In this document: piece after piece, positions 57,606 to 64,000 of the stretch | Layout of the letters: each line of letters opens with the position of its first letter | How positions within the stretch are numbered: the stretch's first letter is position 1 | Source: Olsenella profusa DSM 13989 | GTDB lineage: Bacteria; Actinomycetota; Coriobacteriia; Coriobacteriales; Atopobiaceae | Direction of reading: 5' to 3' | DNA length: 64,000 nucleotides | Assembly (NCBI RefSeq): GCF_030811115.1 | Contig: NZ_JAUSQK010000001.1 | Location: forward strand, 248,001-312,000 | The notes under the pieces: generated by a model | Databases searched by the model: none | What the model was told of the DNA's origin: nothing | The model's input: only the letters and a program-made list of their open reading frames with translations | Position numbers and translations under genes: made by a program

Positions 57606-59378
57606 TTACTGTTCCTTCTCCCATCCGACATTCTCGGCAACGATGTCCAACAGCAGGGCCGGGCCCCAGTTGGCAAGCCCCTTCTTGCAGACGATGGTGT
57701 CCGCGCCACTATACAGGGGGATGAACGCATAGGATGCAAGAGCCTCCCTCTCTGCCTCGTTGAAGGCCTTCATCTGCTCCCCATGATCCTCGATGCCCGT
57801 CACCGCGAGGAACTTGGCATCGAGCTCCGCACTGCCAGCATGGGTGTAGTTCGACTCTGAGGTAGAGCCGAAGAGCTGCCCACCATTGTTATAGGTCGCG
57901 CTGCCGGAACTCCAGCCAAAGAGGACAGTGTCCCACTCGCCACCCGTAAGCGTCTTTGAGAACTCAGAGCTGGGCTTGTTCACAATGGTGACGTTCATTC
58001 CCGCATCCTTAGCCATCTTCTGGATGGCGGCGGCACGGTTCTTGACGACGTTGGAGTCACCAATGGCCGTAAAGCTAAAGGCGACCTGCTTGCCCTCCTT
58101 GACATAATAGCCATCCGAATCCAGTTCGTAGCCGGCATCCTCAAGAGTCTTCTTGGCCGCAGCAGTCTGAGCCTCAGCGGTGGTATTGGCCGATACGTCT
58201 TCGGGTAGATTGTCCTCGTAGCCATCCATCCACGGAAGGATGCAAAGGGAACCTAGACGATCCTCCTTCCAGTTCACTCCCTGATATACGATGCCCAAGA
58301 TGGTCTCGGTGTTGATGCACTGCATGAAGGCTCTCCGCACCTCGATATCTGAGAGGGAGTCGCGCTCGGTGTTGACCTCCAGGCACGCAATGGACTTGCT
58401 GTCGGAACGACGGATCTCGACATCGTCCATGCCCTGGAAGTTGGAGAGCATCTCGCCTGTGCCACTCTGTCCAAGTTCGGTTGCGTCGAGTTCACCGTTC
58501 TTGAAGGCATTGAACTCTGCCTGGGTCTCCATCTGTTTGAAGGTGACCGACTCAAGCTTGGCAGCGTCGCCCCACCATTCGGAGTTACGCACGAAGGTGA
58601 TTTGGGTCTCATCCACGGAATCTACGATGAAGGGACCACAACCCCACTCGTTATGGGGGTTCATCTTCCAACCATCGTTAAAGACCTCGGGACTGGCAGC
58701 ACTGGGATGCAGGAAGCCCACAAGGGCCTCGTACGGATAGTAGGGCTGGGAGAAGGTGATGATGGCCTGCTTGTCATTCTCACCTCTTTTTACGCTCTCG
58801 ACCTGATTCCAACCATCGGTCGAAGAGGGAGTGTAGTCGGAGTTCGTACCATTCATCACCGTCCAGAGGGCCTCGACGGCACGCCAGTCGATGGGCGTTC
58901 CGTCATTAAATGTTGCCTTTTCGGCAATATCAATGGTCACAACCTCCTTGTCACTATCCTCCGTGACGGAAGAGGACTCGATGAAGTTGGGATCGGGTTT
59001 GAACTCGCTTGCCGTGGCATTGCAGAGGAAGGGAATTGCTGCCGGATTATAGAAGCGCCAGAACCATTTCATATAGATAGAGTTGCCGTTGACGCTGAAG
59101 TAGTTGAAGTCGGGACCCACCTCAGCTACAGGGAACGTCACAGTGCCGCCGTCCTTGAGCTTGTCACGATCCTGGGGGTTGTTGTAGACCTTGCCCTTTT
59201 CGGGAAGCGGAAGCTTGTCGAGATCGGTCGTAGCCGGAGATCCCGACTGGGGCTCCGCATCCGACGAGCCGCCGTTACCGTCACTGCCACCACAGCCAGC
59301 CAGCCCCAGGCCGGCAACCGTGGCGGTGGCCACACCAGCGGTACCGAGGAACGTCCTACGCGTGAATGAATGTGCCAT
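57606..59378 (-). CDS. Oligopeptide-binding lipoprotein, OppA type (system 2)
   Basis: A 590-residue SBP family 5 lipoprotein with twin-arginine signal FTRRTFLGTAGVATATVAGLGLAGC and a Ser/Gly-rich linker after the lipobox Cys. The signature KATFNDGTPIDWRAVEALW follows. It is not closely similar to the system 1 protein. ATG follows AGGGAGG. Last gene of opp operon 2, after pepF, so imported peptides meet a dedicated peptidase. Confidence 0.9.
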   Translation of the reverse strand: MAHSFTRRTFLGTAGVATATVAGLGLAGCGGSDGNGGSSDAEPQSGSPATTDLDKLPLPEKGKVYNNPQDRDKLKDGGTVTFPVAEVGPDFNYFSVNGNSIYMKWFWRFYNPAAIPFLCNATASEFKPDPNFIESSSVTEDSDKEVVTIDIAEKATFNDGTPIDWRAVEALWTVMNGTNSDYTPSSTDGWNQVESVKRGENDKQAIITFSQPYYPYEALVGFLHPSAASPEVFNDGWKMNPHNEWGCGPFIVDSVDETQITFVRNSEWWGDAAKLESVTFKQMETQAEFNAFKNGELDATELGQSGTGEMLSNFQGMDDVEIRRSDSKSIACLEVNTERDSLSDIEVRRAFMQCINTETILGIVYQGVNWKEDRLGSLCILPWMDGYEDNLPEDVSANTTAEAQTAAAKKTLEDAGYELDSDGYYVKEGKQVAFSFTAIGDSNVVKNRAAAIQKMAKDAGMNVTIVNKPSSEFSKTLTGGEWDTVLFGWSSGSATYNNGGQLFGSTSESNYTHAGSAELDAKFLAVTGIEDHGEQMKAFNEAEREALASYAFIPLYSGADTIVCKKGLANWGPALLLDIVAENVGWEKEQ

Positions 59379-59454
59379 GGTTATCCTCCCTTTGGATTTC
59401 TTGATGCAGAGTTAAGTATACGAATTATCTGATGCACGTACGCACACACAGTGC

Positions 59455-61275
59455 CTAATCGGTCAATGCAAGAAGCCGTTCGAGCCGCTCGACCGTCTGG
59501 GCAAAGGAGGCAAGCGCCTCACTGACGGCAACACCCGAGGCCATGTCCACGCCAGCCCTGGCAAGGAGGTCGATGGGAGGCCTGGAGTTGCCGCTCGAAA
59601 GGAATTCGAGGTAACGCTTGCGTGCAGGCTCCCCCTCCCTGAGGATGCGTTCCGAGAGCGCAACCGCCGCGGCAAAGCTCGTCGCATATACGTAGACGTA
59701 GTAGTTGTAGTAGAAGTGCGGGATGCGCGACCATTCGAGCGCTATCTCCCCGTCCGAGACATTCGCTGGACCGTAATAGAGGTCGTTGAGCGCACGATAG
59801 CGCTCGGAGAGGGCATCGGCACCCGTGCCCTCGCCCTTCGCGGAGGCCCCATTGGCATCGCGCTCGAACTCGGCGAACATCGTCTGGCGATACAGCGTGC
59901 TCTTGAACTGGTTGCACAGGTGGTCAAGCAGGAAGGCGCGCATGGCATCGTCCGTGGCGTGATCGAGCAGGTGGTGCATGAGGAGCATCTCGTTGGTCGT
60001 GGAGGCCACCTCCGCCACGAACATCTCATATGCGGCATAGCGCGTGGGCTGCGCCCTGTTGGTAAGGAAGGTGTGCATGGAGTGGCCCGTCTCGTGCACC
60101 AGGGTGAAGACGTCCTCAAGCGCACCCTGGAAGTTGAGGAGGATGAGGGGCCTCACGCCACGACCGCCCGAGGAGTAGGCGCCACTGGCCTTGCCAGGAG
60201 TCTCGTAGACGTCATACCAACGCTCGTCGATGGCCTTACGTACCTGGGCGACATAGTCCTCCCCCAAGGGCGCCAACGCATCGAGCATGAGGTCACACGC
60301 CTCCTCAAAGCTGTAGCAACGCTCCGGCGTGTCCACGATGGGCACATAGACGTCCCAATAGCGCGCGGGTGAGAGGCCCAGCGCCCTGGCCCGCAGACTC
60401 ATGTAGCGATGCATGGTGGGGGCGTTCTGGTGAACGGCATCGATGAGGCCATCGTAGACCGACAGGGGAATCTCGGTAGGGGCAAGGGATGCCTCAAGCG
60501 AGGAGCCGTAGTGGCGAGCATCGGCAAAGAACGCCAGCTGCTTCATCTGCGACCCCAAGACGGCAGCGCTCGTGTTCTTGATCTTGTCATAGGTTCCGTA
60601 CACGCTGTGATAGGCGCTCTCGCGCAGGGTACGATCCTTGTCCTGCAGCAGCACGCCATAGCTGCCATGCGTCACATGGTGCGCCTTGCCCTGGGAGTCG
60701 ATGGCATCGGGGAAGGTGAGGTCGGCATCGTTGAGCATGGAGAACACCTGGCCGGGACCGGCGGCCATCTCCTGAGCCTTGGCCAGCAGGGCCTCCTCGG
60801 CAGGCGGCAGCACGTGGTCACGCAGGGCACGGACCTTGTCGAGGGCGCGACGGTACTGTGCAAGTGCGGGAAGCTCCTGATACCAGCCCTCAAGCGTCGC
60901 GTCATCAAGCGCCATCAGGGCGGGCTCGAACCATGCGGCAGCCGCAGAGGTACGCGCGGACAGGGCCACCACCTGGCTCTTGAGATCCTGGAACCTACTT
61001 ATGGTATGGTCCTCGTCGGCACGACGAAACACATACTCGCCTATGCGATCCAAGGTAAGCTCGGCCTCGTCGTCAAAGCGCAGATACCCCAGGAGTTCCT
61101 GGGCGCTATGGAGCGCCTTGGATTCCCAGGCGGCGTAGGCCTCGGGCAAGCCCTGGGCGTCCGTGATGGCCTTGACACAGTCCTCCACGCTAGCAAAGAC
61201 GGAGGCAATGTCCCACGTGTACCTCTCGGGGATGTCCTCCCGATGCTGATAGGTGGGAAAATCGCTCTTTTTCAT
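59455..61275 (-). CDS. pepF: Oligoendopeptidase F (M3 family)
   Basis: A 606-residue cytoplasmic zinc metallopeptidase with the active-site HETGH at 394-398 and the third ligand region around EMFVAEVASTTNEMLL. It degrades peptides of about 7-17 residues. The start used is ATG at 61275 behind GGAAGG; frames further upstream lack a site. It lies between the ATPase and binding-protein genes of opp operon 2, linking uptake with breakdown. Confidence 0.94.
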   Translation of the reverse strand: MKKSDFPTYQHREDIPERYTWDIASVFASVEDCVKAITDAQGLPEAYAAWESKALHSAQELLGYLRFDDEAELTLDRIGEYVFRRADEDHTISRFQDLKSQVVALSARTSAAAAWFEPALMALDDATLEGWYQELPALAQYRRALDKVRALRDHVLPPAEEALLAKAQEMAAGPGQVFSMLNDADLTFPDAIDSQGKAHHVTHGSYGVLLQDKDRTLRESAYHSVYGTYDKIKNTSAAVLGSQMKQLAFFADARHYGSSLEASLAPTEIPLSVYDGLIDAVHQNAPTMHRYMSLRARALGLSPARYWDVYVPIVDTPERCYSFEEACDLMLDALAPLGEDYVAQVRKAIDERWYDVYETPGKASGAYSSGGRGVRPLILLNFQGALEDVFTLVHETGHSMHTFLTNRAQPTRYAAYEMFVAEVASTTNEMLLMHHLLDHATDDAMRAFLLDHLCNQFKSTLYRQTMFAEFERDANGASAKGEGTGADALSERYRALNDLYYGPANVSDGEIALEWSRIPHFYYNYYVYVYATSFAAAVALSERILREGEPARKRYLEFLSSGNSRPPIDLLARAGVDMASGVAVSEALASFAQTVERLERLLALTD

Positions 61276-61404
61276 GAGCCTTCCTTTCTGATGGTCGACA
61301 GAGGCGGATGAAGTGCACGAACAACAACCAGATGGTACCGTTCGAGACAAAAGTGGAGCCCACCTGATGCGGACTCCACAGAGTGACAGCACCTGGACGT
61401 TCCA

Positions 61405-63456
61405 TCACTTGCCCGTAGGCAACAGCGACGTTGCCGGCACAAGCTTGCCGTCCTGGTAGACGAGACGCTCGCGCGTGCGCTCGATCTTGGGATCGGGGAT
61501 GGGAATGGCAGAGAGCAGCGCCTTGGTATAGGGATCCTGCGGGTTGGAGAAGACCTCCTCCGTGTCACCCTGCTCCACAATCTTGCCCAGATGCATGACG
61601 GCGACAGAGTCGGAGATGTGGCGGATGACCGCCAGGTCGTGCGCCACGAAGAGATACGACACCTTGAGCTGCACCTGCAGATCCTCGAGAAGGTTGATGA
61701 TGCCCGCCTGGATGGAGACGTCAAGCGAGGCGATAGGCTCGTCGAGCAGCAGCACCTTGGGGCGCGTCGCCAGGGCACGACCGATGGCGATGCGCTGGCG
61801 CTGGCCACCGGAGAACTGCGTGGGGAAGCGATCCACGTAGTCGGGATTGATGCCCACGAGATGCATGAGCTCGCCGATGCGGGAGTTGATGTCCCTCTCG
61901 GACCAGCGCTGGGCACGCAGGGGCTCTGCCAGCACGTCGTAGATCGGCATGCGCGGATCAAGCGAACTCATGGGATCTTGGAAGATGATCTGCAGATCGC
62001 GGCGAATCGCGTTGCGGTCATGCTTGCCCTTGAGCGCGGAGATGTCCCTGCCCATGACGGAGATGGTACCGCTCTCGGGCCTCATGAGCTCCATGATCTG
62101 CATGAGCGTCGTGGACTTGCCAGAGCCAGACTCGCCCACGAGTGCCAGCGTCTCTCCCTCATGAATCTCGAATGACACATGATCCACGGCCATCATGGTG
62201 CCCTTGTTGCGCTTGATGAGGCCCTTGGTCTGGATGGGAAACGTCTTCACCAGATCCCTGACCTCAAGCACCACGGGTCGCCGCTCGCGCGGGACCTCTG
62301 CCCACTTGGCAGGTAATGGCTCGAGCCCGGGATACACCTCCTGGAACGTGAGGTGCCTCTCCTTGATCTCCGCAAGGCGATGGCAGCTGGAGAGATGTCC
62401 CTCGGAGGCATCCGCAGGCCCAAGGGACGGCTCGACCTGGAAGCACCTCTCCTGTGCCATGGGGCAACGCGGCGAGAAGGGGCAGCCGGAAGGGATCGCG
62501 GCCATCGAGGGAGGGTTCCCCTTGATGGGGACGAGACGATGGTCAGCGGCCATGTGCGGCTTGGGCACGGCACCGAGCAGGCCCATCGTGTAGGGATGGG
62601 AGGGTCTGTCATAGAGCGTGTCGATGCTTGCGCGCTCCACGGCACGACCGGCATACATGACCATGACATCATCGGCCGTGCCGGCGATGACGCCAAGGTC
62701 ATGCGTGATGAGCACGACGGCGGCACCCGTCTCCCTCTGGGCGACGGCCAGCACGTCGAGGATCTGCGCCTGGGTGGTGACGTCAAGGGCCGTCGTGGGC
62801 TCGTCAGCGATGATGACATCGGGATCGTTGGCAATGGCGATGGCGATGACCACCCGCTGGCGCATGCCACCCGAGAACTCGTGCGGATAGGCTTCAAGAC
62901 GCTCCTCGGGCGTGGTGATGCCCACGGTACGCAGCAATGCGATGCAGCGGTTGCGCACATCCTCGCGACTCATGTCAGGGTTATGGATAAGCAACGCCTC
63001 GGCCAGCTGCTCGCCGATCGTGAACATGGGCGTCAGGGCGGACAGGGGATCCTGGAAGACCATGGAGATGGACTTGCCCCGGAAGGCGGCCATCTCCTCG
63101 TCGCTCTTACCGATGAGCTCCTCGCCATCGAACCTGACGGAACCCGTGACGTGGGCGTTGTCGTCCAGGAGTCCAATGAGCGAGAGCGCCGTGACGGACT
63201 TGCCTGAGCCGGACTCGCCCACGATGCCCAGCGTGCGGCCGCGCCAGAGGTCAAAGTTGACACCGCGGACAGCGTCGACCCTACCCGCCTCGGTATTGAA
63301 CGAGACCCTGAGGTCGCGCACGCTCATGATGGGCTCGCCCTGGGGCGCGCCCTTGGGTCCATTGCCCTCAAGCAGCTCGTTCTCGAGCGTCTCGTCATGA
63401 GGGGGCCACGATGCCCTATCGTCCGTCATGACCTCACCTGTTGCCTTCTCGGCCAT
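61405..63456 (-). CDS. Fused OppD-OppF ATPase (system 2)
   Basis: A 683-residue protein with two complete ABC ATPase modules. Module 1 has Walker [14 protein letters not shown], signature [12 protein letters not shown] and CPFSPRCPMAQERC. Module 2 has Walker [14 protein letters not shown], signature FSGGQRQRIAIG and Walker B LLLDEPIASLD. In system 1 these are separate genes. The start at 63456 (MAEKATGEV) has GGAG upstream; an in-frame ATG nine codons later is possible. Confidence 0.92.
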   Translation of the reverse strand: MAEKATGEVMTDDRASWPPHDETLENELLEGNGPKGAPQGEPIMSVRDLRVSFNTEAGRVDAVRGVNFDLWRGRTLGIVGESGSGKSVTALSLIGLLDDNAHVTGSVRFDGEELIGKSDEEMAAFRGKSISMVFQDPLSALTPMFTIGEQLAEALLIHNPDMSREDVRNRCIALLRTVGITTPEERLEAYPHEFSGGMRQRVVIAIAIANDPDVIIADEPTTALDVTTQAQILDVLAVAQRETGAAVVLITHDLGVIAGTADDVMVMYAGRAVERASIDTLYDRPSHPYTMGLLGAVPKPHMAADHRLVPIKGNPPSMAAIPSGCPFSPRCPMAQERCFQVEPSLGPADASEGHLSSCHRLAEIKERHLTFQEVYPGLEPLPAKWAEVPRERRPVVLEVRDLVKTFPIQTKGLIKRNKGTMMAVDHVSFEIHEGETLALVGESGSGKSTTLMQIMELMRPESGTISVMGRDISALKGKHDRNAIRRDLQIIFQDPMSSLDPRMPIYDVLAEPLRAQRWSERDINSRIGELMHLVGINPDYVDRFPTQFSGGQRQRIAIGRALATRPKVLLLDEPIASLDVSIQAGIINLLEDLQVQLKVSYLFVAHDLAVIRHISDSVAVMHLGKIVEQGDTEEVFSNPQDPYTKALLSAIPIPDPKIERTRERLVYQDGKLVPATSLLPTGK

Positions 63457-63538
63457 AGTCACTCCGTTACTGTGGTAGCCGTACCCGTTCCGTGCAGCCT
63501 GGTGCATGTGCCGCGAACATCCCCCGCTGAGAGTCGCC

Positions 63539-64000
63539 CTATGCCTTGGCCGTTGCCTGTACGTCCACAACAGTCTCGACCGACTTGGTGTCGTCATCGC
63601 TCACGCTACCCGTCGCACGCGAATAGGGATCGAGGGCGTCGCGCAGGCCGTCACCGATCATCTGCATGCTCACGCAGAGGACGATCAGCACGACCGACGG
63701 AATCAGGATGACCCACGGAGCCGACAGCATGGCCGAGGAGCCCTGGCTCAGCAGATAGCCGAGCGAGGTGTCCGGCGCCTTGATGCCCAGGCCAAGGAAG
63801 CTATAGGCCGTCTCGGAGTTGATGCCACCAATGACGCAGAGAACCATGTCGATGATCAGGATGGATCCCAGGTTGGGGATGAGGTGGCGGATGATGGTCG
63901 TGATGGGTGAGACGCCCATATACTTGGCGGCACGCACATAGTCGCGCTCACGCAGCGAGAGCGCCACGGTGCGCAGCGTACGGGCGTAGCCAATCCAGCC
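63539..64000 (-). CDS. Oligopeptide ABC permease, OppC type (N-terminus beyond window)
   Basis: The last 153 codons of a BPD permease, running off the right edge. The EAA motif is RERDYVRAAKYMGVSPITTIIRHLIPN, followed by SYSFLGLGIK-like sequence (AYSFLGLGIKAPDTSLGYLL) and a final helix near PWVILIPSVVLIVL. It ends in an acidic tail (SVSDDDTKSVETVVDVQ). It is upstream of the fused ATPase gene in the same operon. Confidence 0.9.
   Translation of the reverse strand, partial: GWIGYARTLRTVALSLRERDYVRAAKYMGVSPITTIIRHLIPNLGSILIIDMVLCVIGGINSETAYSFLGLGIKAPDTSLGYLLSQGSSAMLSAPWVILIPSVVLIVLCVSMQMIGDGLRDALDPYSRATGSVSDDDTKSVETVVDVQATAKA

Overview
The window looks like chromosome of a high-GC, Gram-positive fermenter of the Coriobacteriia (Olsenella/Atopobium/Collinsella type). 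This is an inference from codon use and gene content: D-lactate dehydrogenase next to pyruvate kinase, a MurNAc phosphotransferase route, two oligopeptide ABC systems, a T-box ahead of phenylalanyl-tRNA synthetase, and no respiratory genes. Most genes lie on the minus strand in tight operons with AGGAGG-like ribosome binding sites. No rRNA, CRISPR array, prophage or complete insertion sequence was seen.

Layout. 1-2474: Ca2+-type P-type ATPase, cut by the left edge. 2860-12465: a catabolic locus of two divergent units. The minus-strand operon runs acid-sugar kinase/iron-alcohol dehydrogenase fusion, DapA/NanA-family aldolase, PdxA2-like dehydrogenase, SLC13-like permease, sialidase-like beta-propeller, YhcH-family protein. 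Facing it is a PrpR/NtrC-like regulator with a degenerate ATPase. Two related dyads lie between them, and a diverged repeat of about 170 bp lies at each outer end. 12.7-15.4 kb: ldhA and pyk. 15.4-17.7 kb: MFS exporter with an ArsR-type regulator. 18-24.3 kb: GH13 amylase, Zn-phospholipase-like protein, pheT and pheS with a T-box leader. 24.3-31 kb: zinc-ribbon membrane protein, the MurNAc operon (rpiR-murQ-murP-mupG) and a HAD phosphatase. 31.3-39 kb: radical SAM protein, aquaglyceroporin, zinc/manganese ABC importer with a Fur-family regulator, and a low-affinity phosphate (Pit) system. 39.2-42.8 kb: LysR regulator, then a small alarmone synthetase in one operon with a two-component system. 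42.9-48.7 kb: PHP phosphatase, DUF1858 protein, an HTH-aminotransferase fusion, Asp/Glu racemase, a DUF262 pseudogene and a RelB/PIN toxin-antitoxin pair. 48.8-50.6 kb: ABC exporter. 50.7-64 kb: tRNA-Leu(GAG), opp operon 1, a decayed tRNA-Leu copy, and opp operon 2 with pepF, cut by the right edge.

How the genes work together. Peptide uptake plus PepF, MurNAc-disaccharide uptake plus MupG/MurQ, starch/maltodextrin hydrolysis and the acid-sugar locus all feed central carbon metabolism ending in pyruvate kinase and D-lactate. The least explained parts are the 2.8-12.5 kb locus; two ORFs that fuse normally separate proteins while keeping a strong internal Shine-Dalgarno and ATG at the junction; two intergenic arrays of GTGGGTGCC motifs phased at 20 bp around a core of identical length; and the duplicated tRNA-Leu that brackets opp operon 1.
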